From Myxococcota bacterium (GTDB taxonomy: Bacteria; Myxococcota_A; UBA9160; SMWR01): DNA of 64,000 nucleotides. Under the pieces are notes generated by a model, which was given only the letters and a program-made list of their open reading frames with translations, searched no databases and was not told the origin of the DNA. Position 1 is the stretch's first letter. Each line of letters opens with the position of its first letter. Below, piece after piece: positions 54,825 to 62,569 of this stretch. A program made the position numbers and the translations under genes. The DNA lies in assembly GCA_022447545.1 (NCBI GenBank), contig JAKVBI010000010.1:1-64000 (forward strand), in the 5' to 3' direction.

Positions 54825-55277
54825 ATGGACGAAGGAAAGATCAAACAATTCATCGAACGACTGGGGTTTTCCAACGGGAAAAATCGGGACATGACGATCG
54901 ACGAGATCGCAGTGATCCAACCGGGCCTCGGGAGGATCATGCCCGAGATCGGTGCCCGTACGTGGAAACTCTACTATGCGGGACAGGCTGAGAACTGGCC
55001 CAATGCCCTGTACCAGTTCAAGGAGGCGACCAAACTCTTCGAGTTGGGGGCTTACACCCGGCCGAAGCACGAAGATGGAATTGAGGAGTACCTCCGGGAC
55101 GATTGGGCCCCCATTCGGAAGGCGATCGAGGCCGAAGATCTCGATGCATTCATGAAGGCCATGGATCAGGCGGTGGATTCCGCCAATGCGTGGCACGAGA
55201 AGAAAGATAAGGGCCATATCCGCTGGAAGGTTCCGTCGGAGCCGCCCCCCGATCTGGATCTGACGCCTCGTAAGTGA
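54825..55277 (+). CDS. Uncharacterised helical protein
   Basis: 150 residues, not recognised. The ATG at 54825 has AGGAG six bases upstream; the frame opens at 54789. The composition is helical and amphipathic: IKQFIERLGFS, then GLGRIMPEIGARTWKLYYAGQAENWPNALYQ, a segment rich in Trp and Tyr, and a central helix FELGAYTRPKHEDGIEEYL. It ends with a Pro- and Asp-rich tail. No signal peptide and no Cys motif. Its divergence from the dehydrogenase pair suggests possible shared control of that cassette, which is inference. Confidence 0.72.
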   Translation: MDEGKIKQFIERLGFSNGKNRDMTIDEIAVIQPGLGRIMPEIGARTWKLYYAGQAENWPNALYQFKEATKLFELGAYTRPKHEDGIEEYLRDDWAPIRKAIEAEDLDAFMKAMDQAVDSANAWHEKKDKGHIRWKVPSEPPPDLDLTPRK

Positions 55278-55283
55278 GAGGGA

Positions 55284-55315
55284 GGAAGGCCCGGTGTAGG
55301 ACTCCTGGGCCTTCC
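55284..55315. terminator. 9-bp stem between convergent genes, candidate bidirectional terminator
   Basis: GGAAGGCCC at 55284-55292 is perfectly complementary to GGGCCTTCC at 55307-55315, with a 14-base loop. It begins seven bases after the helical-protein stop and ends just before the SnoaL-like stop codon. There is no U-run on either side. Confidence 0.55.
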
Positions 55316-55318
55316 GTC

Positions 55319-55801
55319 TCAGCTCTCGCCAAGGTCGAGTGCATCCGCGGGGACGCCCTGGCTCAGATCGAAGGTCAAGTGCTCGGACATGTTCCCGATC
55401 TGATCGACCAGGATCACGCGCTCCGAGAATCTCCATCGGTCATCCACACGATCGAACCGATCGTGGTAGCGCCCCCCAGCAATGGGTTGAAAGGGGAGCG
55501 TTTGGGTTGCCTGGAGGACCACGAAATACGATCTCGCGGTGGCTGTCTCCTCGGTTTCGGCAACGTCGATGATGGTGTTGGTTGCCAGGTGCCGGGTGCA
55601 CAGGGTTCCGTTGGGATGGACCTTGTTGGTTCGTGAGTAAAATCGGCCCACCTGTTCGCCCCGCATGCCCGGTGGTTGGGCGTCTGCGGACCGGATCTCC
55701 CCGTGGGCGAAGAGTCGTGACAGGCCCTCGAAGTCGGCCAGGTCCACACATTCAGCGTATTCGTACATCAGTCGTTGGATCTGCTCGATATGGCTGCTCA
55801 C
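55319..55801 (-). CDS. SnoaL-like / ring-hydroxylating-beta-subunit-type protein
   Basis: 160 residues from a GTG at 55801, five bases after AGGAGG. The frame opens at 56014 without a site. The sequence VSSHIEQIQRLMYEYAECVD, then DFEGLSRLFAHGEI, RGEQVGRFY, TRHLATNTIIDV and GRYHDRFDRVDDRWRFSERV follows the NTF2-like fold of SnoaL_4 proteins, which include small isomerases and dioxygenase beta subunits. Co-directional with the SDR 110 bases upstream. Function is not assigned. Confidence 0.86.
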   Translation of the reverse strand: MSSHIEQIQRLMYEYAECVDLADFEGLSRLFAHGEIRSADAQPPGMRGEQVGRFYSRTNKVHPNGTLCTRHLATNTIIDVAETEETATARSYFVVLQATQTLPFQPIAGGRYHDRFDRVDDRWRFSERVILVDQIGNMSEHLTFDLSQGVPADALDLGES

Positions 55802-55910
55802 CGAGGCCTCCTGGTCTGAAATTCGAAAATGCGGGGGGTCGTGGGGTCTGAACCCATGGGATTGGGTACAGAGCCGAAGGGGATGTGCCGCCGTATTTTG
55901 GGAAATGCTC

Positions 55911-56690
55911 TCACGGCATGAACTCGCCACCATTGACATCGAGATTTGCGCCCGTGACGACACGGGAGAGGTCCGAAGCGAAGAAGAGAGCCGCATTGGC
56001 ACAATCGGCGTCATCGGGGATCACGCCCAGGGGAATGTCACGCGTGATTCCGGAGATGATCTCTTCAGGGCTGACTCCCTGCTCTCGAGCGGATTGTTCG
56101 ATGAAAGTCTCGACCGGTGGGCCCCACATCCACCCCATCGAAACGGAGTTGACCCGAATGCCATGGGCCCCCAGTTCTTTGGCCAGCATGCGGGTGGCGG
56201 CCGTTAGACCGCCCTTCGAGGTTCCATAACCCGCCTGCATGGGGAGTGGCTTGCGCTGGACCATGGTGTTGATCATTACGATGGTGCCGCCTCCCTGTCG
56301 TTTCATGGGAGCCACGACCATTTGTGAGAGTGTCAGGGCTCCGAAGAGGTTGACCTCCAGTGTTTTGCGCCAGTCGTCGAGGTCTGCCTCCTCGAAGGCG
56401 CAGAACGGTCCCGGGTTGTAGGCGCTATTGATGAGAGAATCGACGCGCCCGAAGGTATCGAGGGTCGTGTCGACCAGCCGCTGGCATTGAGTTGCGTTCG
56501 TGATGTCTGTGGGGACGACGAGCGAGCGTGCGCCGAGTTCTTTCACCAGCTGGTCGATCTCTCGAAGATAGGACTCGGTGCGGGCCGCGAGGACCACAGC
56601 GGCACCCTCGCGAGCGGCCCCCAGGGCGAGTTCTCGGCCCAGGCCTGGCCCTATGCCGGAAACGATGACGATCTTGTCTTCTAGCAGCAA
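55911..56690 (-). CDS. Short-chain dehydrogenase/reductase with altered NNAG motif
   Basis: 259 residues from a TTG at 56690, five bases after GAGG. The cofactor loop is GIGPGLG (GxxxGxG-type), the NNAG block reads INSAYN, the catalytic Ser lies in VMINTMV (Ser replaced by Asn/Thr) and YGTSK supplies Tyr and Lys. These changes resemble divergent SDRs that act in sterol or bile-acid metabolism, but that link is inferred. The C-terminus GANLDVNGGEFM is typical. Upstream of the SnoaL-like gene on the same strand. Confidence 0.9.
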   Translation of the reverse strand: MLLEDKIVIVSGIGPGLGRELALGAAREGAAVVLAARTESYLREIDQLVKELGARSLVVPTDITNATQCQRLVDTTLDTFGRVDSLINSAYNPGPFCAFEEADLDDWRKTLEVNLFGALTLSQMVVAPMKRQGGGTIVMINTMVQRKPLPMQAGYGTSKGGLTAATRMLAKELGAHGIRVNSVSMGWMWGPPVETFIEQSAREQGVSPEEIISGITRDIPLGVIPDDADCANAALFFASDLSRVVTGANLDVNGGEFMP

Positions 56691-56878
56691 TGGGACCTCG
56701 TAGATGATGGGTTGCGGGGTGGACGCATTCTAGCTCGCCGGATTCGAATGAACGTCCTCGGGCAGGGCGCTGGAACTTGACCTTGCGCCACCGGGCCTGC
56801 CATCGTACCGCGGAATGTCGCCGATTGGGGCGGCGTAAACCTTGCTCTTCGCCGAAGGGCGCAACTCGGGAGGCCAGT

Positions 56879-57343
56879 GTGGCGAAACGACGGGACCAGA
56901 TCCGCATGAGCGATGAAGAGATGTGGGCGTTCATCGAGGAGCAGAAGAGCATGCAGGTGGCAACGCTCAATCGCGACGGAAGTGCGCATCTGACCACGTT
57001 GTGGTTCGCGATCGTCGACGGTGCGCTGGTGTTCGAAACCTTCACGAAGTCTCAGAAGATCAAGAACCTGGAGCGGGATCCGCGCATCGCGATTCTCTTC
57101 GAGGATGGCGTGGAATACGGAGAACTGCGCGGTGTGTCGATCAACGCCAATGCGGAGGTGTACAGCGACTCCGAAAAAGTCCACGAGTTGGCCAAACAGG
57201 TCATGATTCGCAACAACCCGGATGTGCCCAGGGAATCGCTCGATGAGGCGGCGAAGCAGCTCGCTTCCAAGCGGTCGGGGGTCGTGGTGAGACCGGAAAA
57301 GGTCGTGAGTTGGGATCATCGCAAGCTCGGTGGGGGGTACTGA
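56879..57343 (+). CDS. PPOX-class (pyridoxamine 5'-phosphate oxidase-fold) flavin- or F420-binding protein
   Basis: 154 residues from a GTG at 56879 after GGGAGGCCAGT; the frame opens at 56777. The split-barrel fold is evident in MQVATLNRDGSAHLTTLWFAIVDG and LVFETFTKSQKIKNLERDPRIAILFEDG, as in F420-dependent PPOX reductases. The conserved Lys in TKSQKIKN binds the cofactor phosphate in relatives. With the LLM protein at 42315 it is a second candidate F420 enzyme. It is followed by a strong perfect hairpin terminator. Confidence 0.9.
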   Translation: MAKRRDQIRMSDEEMWAFIEEQKSMQVATLNRDGSAHLTTLWFAIVDGALVFETFTKSQKIKNLERDPRIAILFEDGVEYGELRGVSINANAEVYSDSEKVHELAKQVMIRNNPDVPRESLDEAAKQLASKRSGVVVRPEKVVSWDHRKLGGGY

Positions 57344-57393
57344 GGAGGCGACGGGGGGATCTTCGCAGGGAAGATTGCGGCTCGCGAGAAGGA

Positions 57394-57427
57394 AAAACGC
57401 CCCGATCCTTGAGGATCGGGGCGTTTT
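57394..57427. terminator. Strong bidirectional intrinsic terminator
   Basis: A perfect 15-bp stem AAAACGCCCCGATCC (57394-57408) and GGATCGGGGCGTTTT (57413-57427) closes on a TTGA loop. The A-run on one arm and the T-run on the other give a U-tract on either strand. It lies 50 bases after the PPOX gene and 50 bases beyond the end of the PEP-CTERM gene. Confidence 0.93.
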
Positions 57428-57476
57428 GAATTCGGCGGGAGGTGGAAGGACACCCCTCGCTCATCCATTGGAACCA

Positions 57477-58208
57477 CTAGACGCGTGCTCGCCGTCGTCC
57501 AGCGAGAACCAGGGTTCCGAGACCGCCTGCCAGTAGCGCCAGCGTTCCCGGCTCCGGAATGGGGTTGACCGTGATGTCACCGACAAAGGACGGGGTGACT
57601 GTATTACAGTTCGGCTGGGCGTTGTCGCAGAATCCGTCCTGACCACCGAACTGACCTGCGAAGATGTCCGCACCGTCGAAAATCACATTCGCGTTGTTGG
57701 TGGAGAAGACCACCCGAGCGAAAGTGAGGGACGTGCTGGCCGGTCCGTTACCCGTCGAAGCACCGTCGAAGGAGTAGAGCGCTCCGAAGCGGTCGGGGGC
57801 GGGGTCACCCTCGGAATTGGTGCAGTCGCCTGTGCAGCTTTCCTGGGAACTGGCAACCCCCTCGCTCAGCTGAGTAAAGGATCGGGTCGTGTTGCCCATC
57901 ATGTTGACGAGCGACCAACTCAGTTCTTCGAATTCCACGGCGTTGATTTCGTTCTTGAGGTCCGTGTCCCACTCGAGCGACATCGTCGCCACGCTGAGCC
58001 CGGCGGTATCCACATCGAGAACAACATCGACGGTGATCTCCGCTGAGCCGGTCGGGCCGACTACCACGGTGTTGGTGCTCGCGTCGAAAGTATCGTAGTC
58101 GCCGCTCACGTTAGTGATCTTGAGACTTACGGACGTTGCATGTGAGAGGGTCGAAAGGCTTAGGAACGCCAGAGCCACAACGACAGCTATTGAAATCGAC
58201 TTTTGCAC
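57477..58208 (-). CDS. PEP-CTERM sorting-domain protein
   Basis: 243 residues from a GTG at 58208 (GGAG eight bases upstream). N-terminal signal peptide (VVVALAFLSLSTLSHA), a central Asp/Thr/Ser-rich beta domain, a segment with paired Cys (QESCTGDCT and FCDNAQPNC), and the C-terminal sorting signal: PEPGTLALLAGGLGTLVLAG followed by RRRARV. PEP-CTERM proteins are processed by exosortase and are linked to extracellular polysaccharide. The exosortase gene is not in this window. The central domain is not recognised. Confidence 0.94.
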   Translation of the reverse strand: MQKSISIAVVVALAFLSLSTLSHATSVSLKITNVSGDYDTFDASTNTVVVGPTGSAEITVDVVLDVDTAGLSVATMSLEWDTDLKNEINAVEFEELSWSLVNMMGNTTRSFTQLSEGVASSQESCTGDCTNSEGDPAPDRFGALYSFDGASTGNGPASTSLTFARVVFSTNNANVIFDGADIFAGQFGGQDGFCDNAQPNCNTVTPSFVGDITVNPIPEPGTLALLAGGLGTLVLAGRRRARV

Positions 58209-58655
58209 TTTGCTGTCTCCTTTCCCTTCGTGCCCGGCGAATCGTTGGAGGCTCGCCGGAACTTCATGGATGGTTGGAACGCCTGGCCACGGGGCCTATC
58301 ACCGCATTCAGTGCGTTCCGCCGTGGCTAGACCCACGGATTTCTGAGTGTGAGTCGCGATCGAAGGCGAAAAGTGTCACCGGAAACTTTGTTTTTTCGAA
58401 AATTTTTCAGGAACGGTCGGCATGCCCCGCGGGGAGAAGACCCTGGGCCGGGCGCAGGTCAGGTTTTGCGGTTCGACTTTTTCTTTGCAGTTCAGAAATC
58501 TCTCCCCGAGGCGTTGGAATCTGGCGACATTCGTGATTTCTTGATGCCACCCGAACCGGCGGGCCCCGGCCGAGCCCTGCTCGGTGCCAACGAATCGGGT
58601 TAGAATTCGCCCTCACCCGATAGGCCCCAGTCAATGGGGGCCGGGAGGAGCGGGC
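58209..58655. other. 447-base intergenic region with leader stem-loop and AT-rich tract
   Basis: Lies between the PEP-CTERM gene (-) and the YhcB-like gene (+). Two 7-bp inverted repeats are present: CCGGCGA (58234-58240) with TCGCCGG (58253-58259), and GCCACGG (58286-58292) with CCGTGGC (58321-58327); both would fall in the leader of the PEP-CTERM transcript. An unusually AT-rich stretch (about 58381-58412) is a promoter candidate. Short open frames exist but have no recognisable product. Confidence 0.55.
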
Positions 58656-59123
58656 ATGGCATCTCTCGTCATGGAGTTCGGGATCTTGTTCGCCTCGTGT
58701 CTCGTGGCGTTCTTGGCGGGGCGTTGGACCCACCAGGGGAGTTCTCGTGTTCGGGAACTCGAAGTTCAGTTGGAGGAATTCCGGAAGGAGCACGAGATCG
58801 CACTGGCTGAACTCGATGCGGCACGCGATGAGTGGAAACGGTTACAGATCGCCCATGAAAGATATCGGAGCGAGGTGGTGGACCACTTTTCAGGGACCTC
58901 GGAGTTGCTTCAGGATCTAGCGCTCAACTACCGGGTGGTTTTCGATCATCTGACCCAGGGCGCAAAGAGTCTGTGCCCGGATGGAGCGTTGAAACTCGAC
59001 CCAGGCGCGGAGGCTGCGCTTCTCCCGCCTGGAAGGACCCGCGAGGATTCCGCGGAGCCGGAGGGTGAGGCTCAGGAGGCTGCCGGGGAGTCGGGGCCTT
59101 CATCCCGGGATTCGATGCCCTGA
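58656..59123 (+). CDS. YhcB/ZapG-like (DUF1043) membrane-anchored coiled-coil protein
   Basis: 155 residues after GGGAGGAGCGGGC. One N-terminal transmembrane helix (FGILFASCLVAFLAG), then a coiled coil (RELEVQLEEFRKEHEIALAELDAAR), then the family block YRSEVVDHFSGTSELLQDLALNYRVVFDHLTQGAKSLC, which matches DUF1043 proteins such as YhcB/ZapG, involved in division and envelope growth in gamma-proteobacteria. The C-terminal 45 residues are Glu/Pro/Gly-rich and probably disordered. A distant family match, convergent with the repeat lipoprotein. Confidence 0.82.
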   Translation: MASLVMEFGILFASCLVAFLAGRWTHQGSSRVRELEVQLEEFRKEHEIALAELDAARDEWKRLQIAHERYRSEVVDHFSGTSELLQDLALNYRVVFDHLTQGAKSLCPDGALKLDPGAEAALLPPGRTREDSAEPEGEAQEAAGESGPSSRDSMP

Positions 59124-59286
59124 GTCTTTCGGAAGCTGGACCCTCACGGGGCATGGGTCGGTCCTGGGGCCCAAAGGCATGCGAAGGCACGACGGTCTTG
59201 ACCTCGTACGCGTGGGACGCCGCGTTCAACACCAGGCGCGGGGCTTGGGTCCACGGCGCTCCATTCCCGGCAGCCATGGGCCTGCG

Positions 59287-60414
59287 TCACAGGGGAGAAA
59301 GGTCCTCACTCGGTTCGCCTGTGCGGGGAGTCGCAAGGGTCTTGCGCACATCCGGAGACCCGTCGTTGTTGCGATCTCGATCCACACGGGTGGCCACCTC
59401 GGTGCCCCCCTGGAGTCGGTAGGAGGTCCATGTGTCGGTCTGCCCGTCTCGGTTGCGGTCTTCTTCCGCGCTGACCAGCACCCGGTTGTGGTAGCTGACC
59501 ACGAGGTCGATGGCGCCGTCCCGATCCGAATCGTGGCGTTCCTCCACCAGGGAGACACCCTCGTAGCGATAGACGGCGTCTGCGTTCCCATCCCCATCTT
59601 GGTCGACGCGCCTCGTGGAGAGGCGACCTCGCGAGAATTCCTCCCAGAGGTCGATTCTGCCGTCTCCATCCCGATCTCGGCTTCTGGACAGAATCCCCGC
59701 TTGATCGTAGGTGTCCCAGGAGTCGAGCTTGCCGTCGGAGTCGAGGTCTCGCGCGGTTCGCAGCAGCATTCCACTTCGCTGCTCGAAATAGCGGGTCTCG
59801 TCGCTCTTGCCGTCGCCATTGATATCTACCTCGTGACGCACGACGGCAATCGAGCGGTGGTTCCCCCAACGCCCGTCTTCGATGGTTTCGGCGCCGGCGG
59901 CGAGTGAGATGGCGGGTCGCAAATCGGCTTCGGGGGCCAGGGGTGCGATGCGAGAGACGGGCTCGAGCGCAGCGAGATCCGGGGCCGTGAGCCCGGCTCC
60001 CTCGGTGGATTCGAATTCGAGAGCGTTTTGGCGTTCAAGGCTGGCGGTGATTTCTTCCTGGATGGAGGCAGTTCGGGCGGCTTCTTGGTCCTGGCTCGAC
60101 GTATCGCGGTATACGACGCCTTCGCGGGTCACGGAGCGGTAGGGGACGTGGCCCGCCACAGAGGTGTAGATGAGGAGTGTTCCCGCGCCCGGGGTTTCGT
60201 TGGGGTCACTGGTCGGGGTAGCCCAGCCGGCTGCGTTCGGGTCCACGTCGGGGACCGATCGGGTGCTTGCCGTCGTCTCGAGGTCTGCGATCGGGCGTAG
60301 CGGTGGACTGGTCGGCTTGCCGGTCGGGGAGTTACAGGCGACCAGTGCGAGGGGGACGACGAGCGCCATTTGCGACCCGAGGAGGGTTCGTGGGGTTCGC
60401 GCCAATCTCATCAT
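59287..60414 (-). CDS. Lipoprotein with seven DxDGDG-type calcium-binding-like repeats
   Basis: 375 residues. A signal peptide ends at lipobox LVAC with Cys27, followed by a Pro/Thr-rich linker. A middle segment (about 80-190) includes VPYRSVTREGVVYRDT. The C-terminal 160 residues contain seven consecutive units of about 24 residues, each opening with an Asp-rich loop (DINGDGKSD, DLDSDGKLD, DRDGDGRID, DQDGDGNAD, DSDRDGAID, DRNRDGQTD, DRNNDGSPD). The loops resemble the Asp-rich segments of the giant protein but in a shorter, alternative repeat unit. Membrane-anchored calcium binding is the likely property. The start ATG-ATG at 60414 has no clear ribosome site. Confidence 0.85.
   Translation of the reverse strand: MMRLARTPRTLLGSQMALVVPLALVACNSPTGKPTSPPLRPIADLETTASTRSVPDVDPNAAGWATPTSDPNETPGAGTLLIYTSVAGHVPYRSVTREGVVYRDTSSQDQEAARTASIQEEITASLERQNALEFESTEGAGLTAPDLAALEPVSRIAPLAPEADLRPAISLAAGAETIEDGRWGNHRSIAVVRHEVDINGDGKSDETRYFEQRSGMLLRTARDLDSDGKLDSWDTYDQAGILSRSRDRDGDGRIDLWEEFSRGRLSTRRVDQDGDGNADAVYRYEGVSLVEERHDSDRDGAIDLVVSYHNRVLVSAEEDRNRDGQTDTWTSYRLQGGTEVATRVDRDRNNDGSPDVRKTLATPRTGEPSEDLSPL
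59341..59826 (-). repeat. Seven tandem 24-residue Asp-rich units in the lipoprotein
   Basis: Runs from the codon for the first Asp loop (59826) down to about 59341. The unit pattern is DxDGDGxxDxW plus a short Tyr- or Leu-rich strand. Units are 24 or 26 residues long. The DxDxDG loop is the EF-hand/TSP3-type calcium-binding loop; strand pairing between units suggests a beta-solenoid or a beta-propeller-like stack. Confidence 0.8.
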
Positions 60415-60477
60415 GGAGCCAGGATAGTGCTTCGGAACCGGGCCGGCGTAGATTCTGTCCCCTGGTAGATTATCCGG

Positions 60478-61251
60478 GTGCGGGCGAGTTTGAGACGATT
60501 TCCGATCCTCCTGTACTGCATGCTATCGGCCTGCTACGCGCCCAGCGCCGCGCGTCACGCAGAGCCTGTGATGCGTGAAGGGTGGGATCTAGAACGTCAT
60601 GGAGGGAATGTCGTCTGGCGGGGCCCTGCGTCGACGATGGCCGGGATGGGGGACTTCGTCGTGCACGCCGTGGTCCCGCCTGGCGGTCGGACTGCGTTGG
60701 GAATTGCTGAACGCGAACCCCAGGAAAAGTGGTTCCGGGCCTACGGGGGGCCGATGCGGGAGTTGGACGAGGTGGCAATCCTCTGTCACAGCGAGCGTTC
60801 GACCAGTGTCTACAGCATCCGTGATTTGAGGGATCAGACCACCTACGCTGCGCGTCATCAGCGCTGGCACTATCCGCGTTGCATCGAAGTGCTTCCGGGG
60901 GTCTACCGTCTCGAGGTCAATTACTACGCCCGGGGGACCGTCCAGGTCGACCGCGACCTTCGGACCCATACCGTCGAGTCGTCGCGACCCAGCGTGACGG
61001 ATTGGGAGGCAGAGGCCGGATCGGTGTATCAACTGGATGCCATCATTGGAGCGCCTCAAGCTGCTCCGGGTGAAGTTCCAGGGTTCTTCAATGCGGCTCC
61101 GCGAAAACAATCTCCGGGCACCACCACCTACGACTTGCAGGTCAGCACCTGGAACGTTCGGATCGCCAGGGTTCCTTCCGCCGAATACATCGATGAACCA
61201 GTGCTCGAATTTCGTGAGCAGTGGCGAAACTACGAGACTTCACGCCGTTAG
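60478..61251 (+). CDS. Uncharacterised lipoprotein
   Basis: 257 residues from a GTG at 60478. The signal peptide MRASLRRFPILLYCMLSAC ends in a lipobox with Cys19. The rest contains a central region with two Cys (AILCHSERS and YPRCIEVLPG), the segment YAARHQRWHY, and a beta-rich C-terminal part. I do not recognise a family. It diverges from the repeat lipoprotein across 63 bases, so both could be under joint control. Confidence 0.75.
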   Translation: MRASLRRFPILLYCMLSACYAPSAARHAEPVMREGWDLERHGGNVVWRGPASTMAGMGDFVVHAVVPPGGRTALGIAEREPQEKWFRAYGGPMRELDEVAILCHSERSTSVYSIRDLRDQTTYAARHQRWHYPRCIEVLPGVYRLEVNYYARGTVQVDRDLRTHTVESSRPSVTDWEAEAGSVYQLDAIIGAPQAAPGEVPGFFNAAPRKQSPGTTTYDLQVSTWNVRIARVPSAEYIDEPVLEFREQWRNYETSRR

Positions 61252-61296
61252 CGAGTTTTGTGCCGAGCCAGCCTCTGTCGGGTTTTCGATCGGACT

Positions 61297-61692
61297 TCAG
61301 TGTTCATCGGGACCGAAGATCGTCTGTTCGTAGTGGTCGGCGGTAGTTGCGAGGTAGAGGAGGGCAGCGGCGATGTCTTCCGCCTGCAGGGTGTCGAGCG
61401 GTAGGGTCTCGGTCAGGACCAACTGATCGCCGTTCACCGCAAAGGCGCCGTGGGGAAGTTTGAAGTTGAGATCGAGAGCGGTGGGGAGGACCGCGGGGTC
61501 GATGAGGCTTCGGCTTCCGATCCGCGAGTAGAGCCTCACGCGCGCGCGTCCGCTTTCTTCCAAGAACGCGAATTCCACGAGTTGAGAGCGCTCGTCCTCG
61601 CATGGGATCCGAATCCCTTTGGGCTCGATTCCCCAGCCTCGTTCCCTGCTGACCCGTTCGCATTGCGTTTCGAAATCGGCGCGTTGATTCAC
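61297..61692 (-). CDS. Small alpha+beta protein, YbjN / type III secretion chaperone-like fold
   Basis: 131 residues from a GTG at 61692 after GGAGGGTACG. The pattern helix-strand-strand-helix with LNFKLPHGAFAVNGDQLVLTETLPL followed by a C-terminal helix DIAAALLYLATTADHYEQTIF resembles the YbjN/CesT-like chaperone fold. The match is on pattern only. Co-directional with the AhpD-like gene upstream. No secretion system is in the window, so a chaperone role would be speculative. Confidence 0.72.
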   Translation of the reverse strand: MNQRADFETQCERVSRERGWGIEPKGIRIPCEDERSQLVEFAFLEESGRARVRLYSRIGSRSLIDPAVLPTALDLNFKLPHGAFAVNGDQLVLTETLPLDTLQAEDIAAALLYLATTADHYEQTIFGPDEH

Positions 61693-61748
61693 CGTACCCT
61701 CCTTCGGCGGTATTCGGAAATCCTAAGCGTTCCAGCGAGCCCCAGAAA

Positions 61749-62339
61749 TCAATCGGCGTGCTTGCTCGGTTGCCAGCCCCGGGCGCCCAGGTTCTGCTCG
61801 GCAAACTGGCGTGGAACCGTTTCGATCTGTGTGGCCAGCGTGTCGTTCCAGCGGTTGAGCCATCCGAAGAGCGAAATTACCGCGACCAGTTCGCAGATCT
61901 CCTCGTCGGTATAGTGCTCTTTGAGGGCTTCGAAATGCTCGTTCTCGACACAATTGGGAACGAGGGAAGCGTCGCGGGCGAGGCGAAGCGCCGCTCGTTC
62001 CGCGGGTTCGAACAGAGGGCTCGACTCGAACTCGAAGGCCGCTTGGATTTTTTCGGCGGGGATGCCGGCATGCTGAGCTCCGTGTGAGGTGTGGGCCTGG
62101 CAGTAGATGCAGCCGGAGCTCTGACTCGAGACGAACGCCACCAATTGCTTGAGGCCGCGGGGAAGGGTCCCGCCCATCTGTACCGCGTTGGCAAGTCCGC
62201 CGAAGGCCTGCATGACGCTGGGCAGGTGGGCCATGATCAATAGGCTGTTGGGAATGAAGCCCAGGGTGTTCTGGAGGTTCTCGAAGAGGGGTTCAAGTTC
62301 GGGCAGTTGATCGCGGTCGAGAGGGGCGACACCAGACAT
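61749..62339 (-). CDS. AhpD/carboxymuconolactone-decarboxylase-like protein
   Basis: 196 residues from an ATG at 62339 with GGAG six bases upstream; the frame opens at 62594. The catalytic motif is CIYCQAHTSHG with Cys77, Cys80 and His83, as in AhpD-like peroxidase-associated proteins, followed by ALRLARDASLVPN. A second weaker helical repeat ends LVAVISLFGWLNRWNDTLATQIE, as in uncharacterised peroxidase-related enzymes. The family disposes of organic peroxides. Upstream of the YbjN-like gene. Confidence 0.92.
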   Translation of the reverse strand: MSGVAPLDRDQLPELEPLFENLQNTLGFIPNSLLIMAHLPSVMQAFGGLANAVQMGGTLPRGLKQLVAFVSSQSSGCIYCQAHTSHGAQHAGIPAEKIQAAFEFESSPLFEPAERAALRLARDASLVPNCVENEHFEALKEHYTDEEICELVAVISLFGWLNRWNDTLATQIETVPRQFAEQNLGARGWQPSKHAD

Positions 62340-62569
62340 CCAGGACTCCTTGGTTTTGGCGCGAGGGCGCTTGTTTTCCCGATTCGGACGAGCGCGTACA
62401 GTCTCATATTTCGGTGGGAGCGAAAAGGATGGCCGCACGCACGCACAAGCGTTTGCAACCTGAACCCACGGGGCACGATGATCGCGGCGGACGAGTCCTC
62501 TCTGCGGTAAACGCGGGTCAGGGGGTGGGTTGGAATGGCGCAAAAGGGGCAGGTAGGAAAGGGGAGGGG

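Noticed and set aside
58349-58603. An 84-residue frame in the gap before the YhcB-like gene
   Set aside because: No ribosome site, odd composition and overlap with likely leader structures.
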